A DNA stretch of 64,000 bases from Ostrinia nubilalis (GCF_963855985.1 NC_087104.1:1178001-1242000), one strand, 5' to 3'. Shown: positions 37,373 through 50,010, numbered from the stretch's first letter. Made by a program: numbers and translations. Notes: generated by a model from the sequence alone, not told the origin.

Positions 37373-37587
37373 GTCAAAGTCAAAGTCAAAGTCAAAATTT
37401 ATTTATTTGTTTAGACTAATAAATAGTTCTTACAAATCGTCATTTTCCTCTTAAGGAGCCTCTACATGTCTCATAATCTTTTTACCCTACCAGCGCTTCG
37501 AGACCAACATTTGGCAAGTGCTGAGAAGAAGCGCCGCAACAAACTCAGTCACCACTGTCTGCCGGTTAATATAAATAAATAGAAATA
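37373..37587 (-). mobile_element. LINE/SINE 3' end with (TTTGAC)n tail, copy 1
   Basis: On the minus strand it runs from GTGACTGAGTTTGTTGCGGC and TTCTTCTCAGCACTTGCC to a (TTTGAC)n tail. A second copy disrupts LINE ORF1 at 52655-52839. Confidence 0.7.
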
Positions 37588-38499
37588 GCAGTAGTAGGTA
37601 CATTCGATTCAGGAGCAGTTCACTGAATTTACCATGCATTCTTGTATAGTGTATAATGGGTATACAAAATTGCGTGGTATATTAAACAAGGTAGTGACGT
37701 GCTAATATCTAGACTTACAGATTACATACTTAAATATTAGTAGAAATGACTCGCATACATAAATTGGAATAACTTGGATTGACCAGTCCCCGAAAGCAGC
37801 GCCTGTTCACAGACATGACGAGTGAACCAGCCATCGCTTCACTCGACCATATTAGAGGGAATGTAACGACCCGCCTCACTACGCCACCACCCCAGAGACA
37901 TTTTAGTAAGAATTGACATATTAAGACGCGACAGGGCATACAAATCTAGTCTCGTTGACGTTTGGCCGTCAAAAAATCACTCGCATGCCGTTCCCACCTA
38001 AGGCATTAATTTTGCATGCTATTTGTAATGGCGAAACATGTGCACTACTGAATTCTACACTCGACGTCAAATAAATCGCACCTCCCGTGACAAGCATTTT
38101 CAAACGTATGTATCCCCACTTCCCACCAATATTGGTACCATTTAAAAGCCTAGTTCTAACCTTCATTTCATTAAAGGAAAGGTTTTTACCCCAAAAATGT
38201 GTCTTTAGAAGGATCCAGAGTCACTTCTTCAAGAAATAGGTAGTTACGCTAGAGCCAACTTTTATGGCTATAAAACTGTTAAGTTGGGTTTAATTGCTAT
38301 CCATCTGTTAAAGAGGACACGTGAAATCATTATTTGGTTTTATAACCATAAAAATTGGTCTATTTGATTCCATAGGTGGGCCCAAAGTGAGGTATTTTTT
38401 CCAGTCACATTTATGGTATATGTTAATCATTTATTAAGAAATTAAATGTGTTTTTCTTTAAGGATATTTATTGGGCTTTCAAATTACACCAATATTGTT

Positions 38500-38642
38500 G
38501 GGGCACCATGATTGTGTCAGAAGAAAATCGTTAAAGTTCGCGTCGCGGAAGGTGCGGTTTATTTGATGTTGAGTATATATATACCATGTAACATCTTTAT
38601 ATACCATGTTTTTACGCAAATAAAATTCTGATTCTGATTCTG
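38500..38642 (+). mobile_element. LINE 3' end with (ATTCTG)n tail
   Basis: GCGGTTTATTTGATGTTG, then ACCATGTTTTTACGCAAATA and AAATTCTGATTCTGATTCTG. Short tandem tails like this are typical of CR1/L2-type LINEs. Confidence 0.5.
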
Positions 38643-38669
38643 AAGGCACGGACTCAGTTACGAGCTAGA

Positions 38670-39419
38670 CCTGTAGCCAATTAGTATGGGGACGTCATTT
38701 TTTTCAGACTGCATATTATTTCTGCAGGAAAGTTTTCATTTTTGCAGTAATAGAATCGATTCTTTTTTTTTATCACCCACTAATGGGTAAGTTAATCCAT
38801 AAAATATGTCGATTAATCACTGTAAGTTTATAAGTTAATCCCTATAATATGTAGACACCTAAACATTCCTTTGTAACGGACCACGTGAACGTGAACGTTT
38901 AAAACAGAAAACTTCTTTATGGATTACTATTAGGTACTTATAATATGTTTTACGATGAAAGCCAATTATCAGAGGCAGCACATATTAATGCATTGACTCT
39001 ATAAAAGGCAGCGTTAAGGCTCATAAAGTAGAACATCAAAGCCGTAACAGCCAGCAAGAACAAAAAACCCCCTCGACATGGTATGTCAGGGGCCAAGCCT
39101 GGAAAAGAACCCTAGATGCGCCAATATCAATAAGAGTGAGCAAACTGATAATTTTACTAATAATAACTCTCCATCATTGGTCAGTGTTAATAAACAGAAT
39201 TTCCTTTGACAGCCCTAGATTCAGTTGACCGACCGCGCGGAAAATGTGAGTAATGTGTTCACCTCGCACAGCCGTAATGTAGACGCGGCACATGTTGCCA
39301 AATACACACCTGTGTTCAAATGAACTACTGATTTCGCGCTCAGGTGAGCTGGAAGTCTGTGGATGTGGTTCCTATTGTGATACTTTTATGTCCAAATGTA
39401 TATAGACTAAGTTTTATTA
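38670..39419. other. Non-coding stretch
   Basis: AT-rich, nothing recognised. Confidence 0.4.
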
Positions 39420-39655
39420 AGTAACTAGCTCTGCCCGCGACTTCGTACGCGTGAAAACCCGTTTTCGCCACATTTTTCATTTTTGCTCTGCACCTATTAC
39501 TCGTAGCGTGATGGTATATAGCCTATAGCCTGCCTCGATAAATCGGCTATCTAACACTGAAATAATTTTTCAAATCCGACTGGTAGTTCCTTAGATTAGC
39601 GCGTTCAAGTAAACAAACAAACAAACTCTTCAGCTTTATAATATTAGTATAGATT
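39420..39655 (-). mobile_element. Lep1/Helitron-like repeat
   Basis: AACTAGCTCTGCCCGCGACT to CTTTATAATATTAGTATAGA; inverted form of the 27955 family. Confidence 0.65.
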
Positions 39656-39664
39656 TTATTCTTA

Positions 39665-39825
39665 TTCTTTACTTTTAGTTGGCCGATAGTTGGGCCCGAT
39701 TCTAATTTGTATGAAGAATCGGCTGGTCCAATGTGCGCACTTTCATACATGTCCATACTGATTAACAGCCCGACCCAACTATCGGCCGACAAAAATCTGT
39801 AGTCTGCGTCTAGGCTTACTTCTGA
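39665..39825. repeat. GGCCGATAGTT MITE, copy 2
   Basis: TTTTAGTTGGCCGATAGTTGG and CCCAACTATCGGCCGACAAA as inverted ends. Confidence 0.75.
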
Positions 39826-40569
39826 ATAACTATGAATAATCAACAGCAGCCCACGGCAGTTTTACATAATCGCAATCTTAACGGCATTTTTGAGGTTCCG
39901 TACCCTACTCTATTCCCATTTTGTTTTTGAGAATAGAGTCTCAATTTGGCCCTAAGGTAAATTAGAGGAGAATGCCGAATGGCTTTAAATCACCTTATGT
40001 AGGTACATACCTACTGTGATTTATGTGAATTTCAGTTTTAAATAAATAAATATTTGCTGTCACTCGGGGAACGAGCTTTAGAATCATAACAAATAGACAG
40101 TTGTTTTTTTTTTACAGAATATGTAGGTATTTCTATTTTTTGTCATGACAACAATGGATAAACGTGAAATTAATATAAATATTTAAGAGCGTATTTCTTT
40201 GTATTCTTTTGAATCTATTCGATTGTTTTTTTTATGCATAACAAGGCAGGTATTTGACCACAATCGCACCTGATCACAATCGATTCACGAAATTATTTAA
40301 TAGATTTGCACAGTGATTTGAGCACGTTGTTTCAGACGGAACCCTTCAAGTGCGAGTTCGACTAACACTTAGCCGGTTTTTTAATTTCCCAGAAATACGT
40401 CTGTATTCCTGGACAATAACTTTTTAATTAACTATCTGAAGATTCAGAGAAGTCTTGACGAGTTTTCGTAGACAGATAGATTAAACTTTGGTATTATTTT
40501 GTCGCTAAAATAAATCTTGAAGGTACTTACTAATATTAAGGAGGATAAAACTTAGAATCTGATGTATAT
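39826..40569. other. Non-coding stretch
   Basis: Contains a partial SINE-like repeat at 40234-40276 (TTATGCATAACAAGGCAGG); no gene seen. Confidence 0.4.
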
Positions 40570-41010
40570 CTGGTGAAGGTCGCGGGTAGGGTTGCCAGGC
40601 AACCGGCTTTAGCCGGACATGTTTGGCTTTTTAGGGTCTTGTCCGGCCAAATATTGCCTTGTCCGGCCTTTCCGGCTTTTGTTAGTCTTTTTATTTGGTT
40701 GCCGCGCCAGGCGAAAGTCGAGCCACAGAATCATATGAAGCGCACGCATCAGGATGTTGGTTAGCAACCGATGATGATAGACCTCACTCATGAGCTGACA
40801 CTAATTGCACTCCCCCCCCCTCCGTCACATGTCCGGCTTTTAGGGTAAAATGTCCGGCCAAATGAAACACAAAGTCCGGCTTTTGTGTTTTTGAACCTGG
40901 CAACCCTAGTCGCGGGAGGTGCCTGGATGCGGGCGGCGCAGGACCGGTCTATGTAGAAATCCTTGCGGGAGGTCTTTCTCCAGCAGTGGACGTCGTTCGT
41001 ATGAAACGAA
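40570..41010 (+). mobile_element. LINE 3'-end fragment interrupted by a hAT MITE
   Basis: GGTGAAGGTCGCGGG is split by the element at 40587-40908 and resumes AGGTGCCTGGATGCGGGC, then CCAGCAGTGGACGTCGTTCG and an ACGA tail. Confidence 0.7.
40587..40908. mobile_element. hAT-type MITE nested in a LINE fragment
   Basis: Ends TAGGGTTGCCAGGC and CCTGGCAACCCTA with perfect 8-bp flanks GTCGCGGG (40579-40586, 40909-40916). Family of 4666-4944, opposite orientation. Confidence 0.85.
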
Positions 41011-41104
41011 CGATATCAATGACAATTGCCTTCTAAGAGTGTTGTTATGTCCATGAGTCAGGATTTGTCAAATCCCTGGGTCCCCTACACGCCTTGAGTT
41101 CGAA

Positions 41105-41450
41105 CTGACATGATAGGTACGAACCTAGCATTATTGTCCGGTACGGGAACTACCAGTCGCGCTAAAATGCGCGCCATGATAAAATCTTTTCGACGATTTT
41201 GGTCCCCAAATGTAATGAGGGCCATCGTTTTAGCGCTCACCAGTTAGCGCCACTGTAGAGTAAGGTCCTGTCACTTGCTAGTAGCGAAGACAGTGGCACC
41301 AACTGGTGAGCGCTAAAGTGGTAGGAGGACTATTGCATTTGCACTCATCAAGATGGAACCACTGTAGAGTAAGGTCCTGTCAATCGCCAGGGGTGCCAAC
41401 TGTTAAGTACAAAAACGATAGCCCTAATTGGCGCTCATCCTAAGCCTTGC
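41105..41450. repeat. Repeat with inverted and direct subrepeats
   Basis: TTTTAGCGCTCACCAGTT and AACTGGTGAGCGCTAAAG form an inverted pair; ACTGTAGAGTAAGGTCCTGT occurs twice directly (41261, 41359). Class unknown. Confidence 0.5.
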
Positions 41451-41477
41451 AACTACTTTTCCTTAGAGTTTAAGCCT

Positions 41478-41873
41478 AGGCGCAGACCACCGACTTTTAG
41501 TTGGCCGATAGTTACGAGTAAGTCGAGCTGTTAATCAGTATGGAGATGTATGAATGAAAGTGCCCACGTTGCATCGGCCGATTTTTTTTTATGCATATCA
41601 AGGCAGTTATTTGACCACAATCGCACCTGATGTTAAGTGGGATGCAGTCTAGGATGGTACATATCTGCACTGTAAGTGCCTATTCACTCTCGCCTTGAAA
41701 ATGCCCGGATTATAGTCTTAGGGAAAGACAGCAGCAGGCAGCGAATTTCAGTCCCTAGCTGTTCGCATTATAAAAGAGTCATCGAAACGCTTAGTGCGCT
41801 TAGTACTCTTCATACAAATTACGAGTAGAATCGGGCCCAACTATCGGCCGACTAAAAGTCTGCGTCTAGGCTA
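41478..41873. repeat. GGCCGATAGTT MITE, copy 3, interrupted
   Basis: Ends CCTAGGCGCAGACCACCGAC and GTCTGCGTCTAGGC, with GGCCGATAGTT near each. A SINE-like repeat (TATGCATATCAAGGCAG, 41589-41720) sits inside. Confidence 0.7.
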
Positions 41874-42213
41874 AAGACAAAAATACTCGTAAAAAAACAG
41901 CATCACGTTTGACGAACGATATTCTTCAAGCTAACGAGGCATGCATCCCGCCGTTAATTTAACGACACCGAGCTCAGAAGGCGATCAATTTGTTCGTAGC
42001 TCTTCGATCGGTACCACGAGGTGATGTACGGTGATTTCATTTTAGCCGGCTATACGCGACGTGTGCTGTCACATGTGGGGTGAAGGGTAGGTCCTCAGTT
42101 CTAGCGGGCAGGTAAGAAAACCAAGGTTTCTTAAACCTAATGAAAAAGGTTTCATGTTTAAAAAAATATACACAACAGTTTACTATTTTGATAACGCTAA
42201 TTTGTTAATTAAA

Positions 42214-42498
42214 TTAAACATTAAGGGCTTTTTGTTCTTTACTTCGTTTCAGCCAAATGACAAAGACCCAACTCCGCACTGATTTCCACAACCACCGGTC
42301 CTGAGCTGTCTGCAATAAGGGTTTGAATTGCATGCACATTTTTGTAACCTTAACGATTTGGTTCTTATCACCATGTCTATTAAAATATGTGCCTCCGAAT
42401 GTTAGATTGCCTATAAAGCCACTGTGACCACCCAGCAGGTACGAATCACCTGTTTGTCCACTTCGACTTTTCGATAAGGTACACACTCTTCTGTTCAT
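42214..42498 (-). mobile_element. Decayed LINE 3' fragment
   Basis: Open frame whose end, TTTGTCATTTGGCTGAAACG on the minus strand, matches the CATTTGGCTGAAAC end of other LINE fragments here. The rest is not recognised. Confidence 0.35.
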
Positions 42499-43104
42499 TG
42501 TACCTTATTAGCCTATCTAGGTCTTCATATTATGGAGACCAGTCTATATTGGGTCTCTTAATTAGTGGATCCGATTTAAGATGATTTTATGATAAGACAA
42601 AAAAGCATTTACTACCAATATTGGCTTACCTTTCCATTCGCAGTTCCCCGCTGCTCTCAAGCGCCCGCCCTTATAAAACAAGAAATATGTTAGTGGGAAT
42701 ATCACGAATATGTTACGGCTGCCTTCATATTTCACGCGACAAAGATGGCGGCCTGACGTTTAGGAGTGTTTTGCATAGGCAGCGTTTGTGCGACACACTC
42801 ACAGCCTTGTGAAGGCCCATTTATATCAAACTAGCCTTTGGCCGCTGTTTTGCATGTACGGTATATTCCTAGATTAACTGGTCTTGGAAATAGTGCTTTC
42901 CATGTGTGAAATATTTATTTTCAGAAAACCAACCAACCAAATTACCAGAAGAACTGTAAAAGATTCTCTTCATAATCTGAAAAGAACACCTCATAAAGAT
43001 TATTATAAAAACTACTTTTGAAGTAGGCTTTACGTAGGTACTTACTTTTACTTATCAAGAAGACAACACAAGACACAACGTATACAATAAAATTCTGCTT
43101 TTTC
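42499..43104. other. Non-coding stretch
   Basis: No gene or known repeat recognised. Confidence 0.35.
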
Positions 43105-43345
43105 TACACTAATATTATAAAGAGGAAAACTTTGTTTGTTTGTTTGGTTGTAATGAATAGGCTCAAAAACTACTGGACCATTTTTAAAAATTCTTTCACC
43201 ATACCTGTGACCATACGAAAGCTACATTATCCACGAGTAACATAGGCTAAATTTTATTTTGGAAAAAAATAGGGTTCCGTAAAATATGTAGATAATGATT
43301 ATGTAGTCCACGCACGCGAAGCCGCGGGCGGAAAGCTAGTATGGC
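43105..43345 (+). mobile_element. Lep1/Helitron-like repeat
   Basis: CACTAATATTATAAAGAGGA to AGCCGCGGGCGGAAAGCTAG. Confidence 0.75.
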
Positions 43346-44056
43346 ATAATTTGTCAATTTTTAGCTTTAATTCGGGCTACTGAATCAAATGTTAATAAAA
43401 TCTAATTTCACTCATCTAGGAATTTTATGGTAATTCGAACAGACCATTGGACAACTAAATAATAACCGCGCATAAATATTTATAACGGAATAAATTTGCG
43501 TGGGCAAAACTTTGCAGGCAGAAAATATTGAAAACTGAATTCCGAAAATTGTTTTCGGGGATTTCCCGAAATTCAAAGCCGGCAAAGGGAGCGTTTGTAG
43601 CCACAAAATGAAGTCTTTGCGTGCGTTTACGCTGCAATTCGTTTGAATATAAATCATATTGGAGCAGGTTGATCCTCTGACTGTGCTGGTGATTCCCACT
43701 TGCCTGGTGGAGCCATGACAAGGGGATCAGACAATGGAACCCGTAAAATACGATGCGCATTTATTGCGCACTGCACCAAATCGTTTGCTCTCGAATTTGT
43801 AACGCGGCGACACACGGGACAGAAATTGAGGCAGGCCCGCGGCAGTTCCCGTGTCTAATCAGATTCTGAATTGCAATATATGGTAGTTTGAGACATGCGA
43901 GTGAGGTTGCCAAGACTACATCGGGCTCCAAATTAGGCTCTTAAAGGTAGTATAAAAATCCTAGCCTGAATTATTAGTTAGTACATGACTCGTACCCATT
44001 TTTAACTGGTTTTCTTATCTTGGTGGTATTATAAAACACATTATTAGCTATATCTA
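43346..44056. other. Non-coding stretch
   Basis: Two overlapping frames of about 100 residues on the minus strand look random; no family features. Confidence 0.4.
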
Positions 44057-44204
44057 AAGCCTGGTCTGTGAGCACGCTACTGTGCAACGGGCAGGCCCGC
44101 AGTGAGTGTGCGAGTGCGACAGCAACATAATTACCTACGCGCGAGCGATAACAATGGGTAGCTTGGGGTCATTGGACAAAATTCTACGTGCTCACAGACC
44201 AGAC
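44057..44204. repeat. Palindromic TA-flanked MITE, copy c (internally deleted)
   Basis: AAGCCTGGTCTGTGAGCACG then a deletion of most of the left arm; right arm complete to CTCACAGACCAGAC, TA on both sides. Confidence 0.75.
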
Positions 44205-45349
44205 TATGCACAGGTTTATATGGTACTTAGAACAATAATAATTGATTGTAACTTTAATAACGATAGTACAGTTTTGTAAATCATGATTACCTAGGTACTC
44301 GTTAGTGACATGAAGGATGCAAAAAAAAATTCTAATAAAACGCAGCATGTATCGCCCGTATTCACGCCCGTGTGCTCCCAATAAGGCCTTAGTGGTTGAG
44401 GCCGCATATTGCATACAGGAACAATTTGAGCGCGTCGTCACTCAGGCGGCAAATGACGGATTTGCGAGCGCAGCTTCACAGTAAAATGCAGCGATTGTGA
44501 CGTCATATTTTCAGAGCAGCTCCAAGTTACGATGGGAGTACTAGATTTGGGATAAACAGGGATTATTCCAAGAGGGCATACTCATCACTGAGCTCGAACA
44601 AAAGGGGTGCAATTCTGAGAATTTTCGAATACCCAAATGTTGGTGCACTATCTTCATTTATAGTAAGAGAAAATACAGGATATAGTCATGCTAATTGTAT
44701 ACAGTTACTACGAATAGGGATGTTTCCTGGGTAAAAAACAAGAGTTTTAATTAGTCCGTCAGTTAGCTTATCAAAAACTACTCGACACCTATTTTTCACT
44801 TTTTAAAACCAATGAAAATGTAAAGAGATAAAGCGTGCCAAAGTTCTAAAGAAAAGGCCCGTGACGTCAGTGAGTGCGTAAAAGTGCAGCACTTTGTGAC
44901 ATCGCGCGGAACTTCAAACGTACTATAACTGTGTAATTATTTGTTTGATTGACAATTAAAAATATAAGTACGTGTCCAATATTTTTAATACTAAAATTGA
45001 AGGACTAAAAAAATGTTTTTAGGAAACATGCCTATTGTCTTGTATCCAGAAGCTTGAATGAAGCTCGTTACCTACTTTCTTGTTACTTCCACCTTAACGT
45101 GTTAAAATGTCCGAAAACGTATAACAAGATGTGTCCAATTACGTAAGTACTCGTATGTACTTATTACACTTAAATTGTCCTTTGTGTGTTCTCCTAGAGC
45201 TCATCTGTCTCTCATCATCATCGTCATCTTTTCAGCCATAGGACGTCGTAGGGGCTGTAACCTGTAAAGACTACCGATTTAAATCCTTCAAAATTTTTGA
45301 ACTTTTTAAAGTTATTTTTGTTAATAACCTTGTAATTTCACACAGCGCC

Positions 45350-45445
45350 ATTCATCTTACTTTAACAAACGTCAAAAATCTGTCAAACTCCAAACAAAAA
45401 GCACCGGTTACCGTTAAAACAAGGTGGTGCAACTCAGCCTTAGTC
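45350..45445. repeat. Short MITE, copy 3
   Basis: TTTAACAAACGTCAAAAATC to AAGGTGGTGCAACTCAGCC, inverse of 37206-37330. Confidence 0.5.
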
Positions 45446-45689
45446 TTAAATTAGTGTCATTAAACTTAAGTTTGATTGATCATATGAATCATAGTCAATG
45501 GAGATGAAAATGCATTCTTCAATAATTTTACAATGTAGATATTAGTAAATTCATTTTACTAGACCCAATATTACACTGATGTCCTATGTCCCCTAGATGG
45601 GGCAGAGGGCGTCCACAACACAACAGTCCTCCATCGCGTTCGTTCTTGAGATACGCGTTTGATCTCGCTCCAAGTCTTGCCGATTTTCT

Positions 45690-46512
45690 GGTATCCTTCC
45701 ATTTGGCCAAATTACTTTTCGCCAAATTTCACTTCGCAAACAACTTATCGCCAAAGTTTCATTTCCCAAATGAACTTTTAGCAACTGTACTTTTCGCAAC
45801 TAATTCATTTGGTCAAATTATCATTTGGCAAAATTTTACTTGGCAAATGTTTATATAGCAAATGTTTTGTTTAGCCAAATATTATATCCCAAATAATTTG
45901 TTTGGTCAAATTGACACTTCACATACTTACCGTTACCCACAAATCAAAGCTTACGGCACATGATCGTGGTTTTCACAAGAATTTTATGTAAATAAAGAGA
46001 TTGCAGAAAATAGTATTGTTGCAGAAAGTAGGTATTGCAGAAAATAGTAGGTTAGGTTAGGTTAGAACAGTGACCCTTAACGCGCGAAGGCGAGCGAAGC
46101 GTGCCGCGGCAGCGGCCGCCGAGCGCTAGAATCACCTCTATTGTTAATGAATAATTTTGAAATTTCGATAAAAAGAATGAAATATAAAAATTAATGAAGA
46201 ACAAATTTTATATTAACTACCCACTAAACAAAATAATAACCTCAAGCTAATTTGTATTCCATTTTATGCACCAATCAAATTGTTTTGTAAATAGTTTATC
46301 GTGAAATATATTTGCCAAATGAAACATTTGGCAAAACATACTTTGCCAAACAATAATTTGCTAAACAATAATATGCCAAAAACGACATTTGTGAATTAAA
46401 AGTTTGCAATAAGTTGTTTTGCCAAATGAGAATTTGCCAAATGAAAATTTGCGAAACGTTGTTTGCGATGTGATAATTTGGGAAACGTTTTTTGGCCAAA
46501 CATTAGTAATCC
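45690..46512. mobile_element. Foldback-type DNA element, copy 2
   Basis: 823 bp, near-identical to 7270-8096, including the telomere-like GGTTAGGTTAGGTTAG at 46050-46065 and a GC-rich core. I see no 9-bp duplication at this locus. Frames of up to 90 residues across it are translations of the repeat. Confidence 0.78.
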
Positions 46513-47334
46513 GTAGGTATAGTGAGTGTCAAGGCAGCCCTATCTCCAGCGTCCCACTAACCGCATTACCGGTAGCCGGTGTGCGCGCGCGGCATCAAAG
46601 CACAGTTTTACGATAAATTGGACGCAATAAATTACTGACACTCGTCAAGCCCTCAATGGACGGACATGAAAGGCTTCCTAGTCTATGTACGGATTATATC
46701 ATTTTTGTTGCAAATTCGCCCTTATTTACTAGTACATAGGAGACCTGTGTTTAGCTAGATGCTGTCTGCACTTCTATGAAACAGTTTGGGAAATCGAAAT
46801 TCAATATGAGGTAGATTAGATTTTACGCTGTTTCAGTGTGTACGGTCATTCAAAATGCATATACATTATACACCTTATTCAAATTCAAATTAATTTATTT
46901 TGCAAGAAAGTTTTTAAAAAGCTCATACGCTACATAGTAGGTAGGTATATTAGTTCATTGATAAAGTTTTTGAACTTTTGCCTAAGCTTTTGAGTTTTTT
47001 CGAGGTCGGAAGTTAGTAAAACGTCCATTCCTCGTCGACTCTACATTTTGGAGTATTTTGGAGTGCATGATCTTCTTAGAATTCAAAGGAATGGCATTGT
47101 TGTTAATGAAACCATCTATTTTCATCAACCTTTACTAATAACTAAAGCACTAGAGTTTATTGAAGATTAGAAATTACTTATTTAATTCGACCCACTTTCT
47201 TGTCCTCAATCGAGATTAATTCTAAACGAACGAAGGCTAATTACGACGCCATTATGTTTCCAAACTCAACTAAACTTCAAACGGTAATGGTAAATTACCG
47301 GCTTAATATCAGTTGCCAAATCAATGAGTTTGTA
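46513..47334. other. Non-coding stretch
   Basis: Nothing recognised beyond short AT-rich repeats. Confidence 0.35.
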
Positions 47335-47645
47335 TCAGCGAATTAGGATCCAGATGTAATGATTCGGAACTAGCACATATTGTTTGAACACACATTGCAA
47401 TTCGTCGAGCTGCATGCCGTAAGAGCCAAAGCACACGATGCGATGCGGACCGCAAAGATTTCGCCGTACTTTTATGCATAACAAAGCAGGTATTTGACCG
47501 CAATTGCACGTGCTGTTAAGTGAGACGTAGTCTAGGATGGTATAAGCGACACGCACCACTCGTGTGCCCGCCACAGATATTTCTATGTTATACGACGTAG
47601 TGACATCGCTCCAGCGTCGCACCGCCTCCGCCACGTATCGTGTGC
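47335..47645 (-). other. Possible exon or pseudo-exon, interrupted by a SINE-like repeat
   Basis: After the acceptor GATTTCATTACAG the minus strand reads STRYVAEAVRRWSDVTTSYN and IEISVAGTRVVR, then passes into a SINE-like repeat (47470-47555) without a stop and on to about 47341. AEAVRRWSDVT loosely recalls the start of a metalloprotease domain, but I would not name it. Confidence 0.3.
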
Positions 47646-47774
47646 TTTGGCTGTAATGAAATCAAACTGAAAAATCGACAATACGCAGTGAACATATGAA
47701 ATGGTTTATTGTTCATATTGCAATGGTTTGCCAATACTGGGTACTGGGGATCATAAGACAGGGCTTTGTTTGGA

Positions 47775-47850
47775 ATAGGATTAATCCCACCTCTCGTTCA
47801 CACCGCCGCAATGTCTTTGTAGCCAGAATCCACAGTCTGACTAGCAACTA
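47775..47850 (-). repeat. Dispersed repeat (GGTTGGGTTT family), copy 3
   Basis: Inverted, decayed copy: ATTAATCCCACCTCTCGTTC, then GTAGCCAGAATCCACAG. Confidence 0.4.
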
Positions 47851-47882
47851 AAACTTAACCAACGATGGTCAAGTTTGTCCTA

Positions 47883-48092
47883 AAGCCTGGTCCGTGAGCA
47901 CGTAGAATTTTGTCCAATGACCCCAAGCTACCCATCCTTTTCGCTCGCGCGTAATTATGTTGCTGTCGCGCTCGCACATTCACTGCGGGCGCCCGTCGCA
48001 CAGTCGCGACAGCAATATAATTACGCGCGAGCGATAAGGATGGGTAGCTTGGGGTCATTGGACAAAATTCTACGTGCTCACGGACCAGGCTT
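47883..48092. repeat. Palindromic TA-flanked MITE, copy d (complete)
   Basis: 210 bp, almost fully palindromic: AAGCCTGGTCCGTGAGCACG at one end and its complement at the other, TA at both flanks. Arms of about 95 bp with few mismatches. A TA target fits Tc1/mariner-type MITEs. Confidence 0.85.
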
Positions 48093-49566
48093 TACAAGAA
48101 AGATATACCTAAATCAGAAGAGAATAGGAGGAGTTTGAAGCTAAGTATCACGTGACATGTTAGCTATCTGCCAGTAATATATTTCGGAATACTTACAGTA
48201 AAGCACGGCTCATTTTCTTGATGCGATAAAGTCTCGTTAACATATTATTATAATAGCGTCTGCCAGCGGTTTTGCCTGCGTTTGACATATTATATTATGT
48301 GACAAATGATACGACCTCGTGATGCCTCGCATTCAAGTTAAATGCTCGTTAAACTTAAACCTCCATTGAATAACAAACAACATATTCACAAAAATAATTG
48401 TTAACGCGCAATTTAGTTAAACGACCATTCTATTCCTGACCACTTGACTATTGTTAAATTTGTAATTTAGGAACCGTTAGTTAAATTCCCAATTTGGCAA
48501 CGTTAAGTTAACCCGTCATAATTCGAGCTCGTCGCTGATCAGCATAATGTGCGGCAACCCAAAGGCTAACCCTCAAATGGACACGGTTAGAATAAACATG
48601 TCCGCTTGTAGTGTCACGCACAAGCGGAGCATAAAGCGGAGCGTGAAGCGTAGGTGGAAAATCATCATGTCTTCATGCTTAAGCCGTCGCACCAATTGTA
48701 GAGAATAGATGTACGCTTCAGAGAGGGACGCTAGCTTCACTTATCAGTTTTTACGGTTCCTCCTTCAATAGCAAATGAAATAGGGAGGGAGAGAATTTGA
48801 GAACTGATGGGAAGTCTGAATAAACATTAATATTAATAACAATTTTTGTTATTGTAGGACTGCTATTTCTGTAACATACATAGCGTAAGTTTGTACTTAC
48901 GTGGAAACGCTGTTTTCCATGCGTATAGTTTATTTCCAAGTAGATATTGACACTTGATCGCGTACCTATTTGTACGCTCTGATTTCGCGTTGCTGGAACG
49001 CGGATCTCTGACTACGATCGATCCTTTATCATTATTCGTAATTATTTTCACATACGAGTAACAAGGTATTAGTTATTTGCTTAGTCCGCTGCCCAGAGAC
49101 CTTCCTATTCCACCTAAATAATCACCTTCTCGGCAACCCTAAATATCCGCTAGAGCTCCGCTTGAGCAACAACGTGACCTAACCGTTGCCAATCACAAAT
49201 GTAAATGAGCAGACGGCGCGTCATCATTAATTATAATGGGGCAAATCGACCGATTAATCTATTACCCGCAACGGTGCATCTAACTGCTTCTAAAATAGAG
49301 TTTATTTATAACCCATGCCGCACAGAGAGGGTTGATATTCTACCTTGATTGTAGATTCAGTGATTGAAATATGATACGTGATGGAATTAGTGTATTTTCT
49401 GATGCTTGTCATTTAATATGTAGAGAGCTGCTCGCTGTAGAGTTCTATGATCGAGGCTATATTACTACACGGATTAAATAATAACACTAACGTATGTTAT
49501 TTGTTTCAAACACCAAATATGTTTACCAATAATACACTGCAGTGTACACTCATGAGGTACTTTGCT
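48093..49566. other. Non-coding stretch
   Basis: AT-rich, no repeat family or gene recognised. Confidence 0.4.
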
Positions 49567-50010
49567 TCAGAGCGAAATGTCGAATAATTGATTTTTCAAC
49601 TCCAAAACTTTATCCGGGATGGAAAACAAAACGTGCAGCACAAATAGCATGGCAAATAGCATTCCAATCACAATCAAATTGGAAATACTGACTATTATTA
49701 CTGTACGTTTTATTTCTACAAACCGAATATAACAGTTGTTTACGTGCGCCGCTCTCCCGGACCACAAATCACCGGGTGTTGCCAGCGTGAAAATCTCAAA
49801 ATATGCCAATATTTCCATCGGCCCGTCGATAAATAACGGCTGTGTTGCCAGCTTTCGCATTTGCGAAAACAATTCGCGCATTGATAGGTTATAAAGTGCG
49901 AGTTTTCGCGGATCTCGTAAATTTTGAGTTGATTTGTGCGGATTTTGATGCGCCGTGGCATGGTAATTATGATTTTCCTTTGGTTGAGTTATTTGGAATT
50001 CGTTTTCAGC
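49567..50010 (-). other. 148-codon open frame without ATG, possible membrane segment
   Basis: The frame has no ATG at its 5' end; the first Met is about 45 codons in. A hydrophobic run (IIVSISNLIVIGMLFAML) near residues 110-135 could cross a membrane. Its 5' end lies in a LINE-end motif (CAAATGACGTC). No family recognised, and no splice signals that convince me. Confidence 0.25.

Larger units (their letters stand above)
37328..38669. repeat. TIR element (GTGTCTGAGGTATGG ends), copy 2, with nested insertions
   Basis: Left GTCAGTGTCTGAGGTATGG and inner CATACAAATCTAGTCTCG match 33049-33838; right end CGGACTCAGTTACGAGCTAG. Enlarged by LINE 3' ends at 37373-37587 and about 38500-38642. Confidence 0.55.

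Noticed and set aside
45586..45858. 90-residue plus-strand frame
   Set aside because: Runs through the repeat arm of the second foldback element; the same peptide occurs at 7232-7438.
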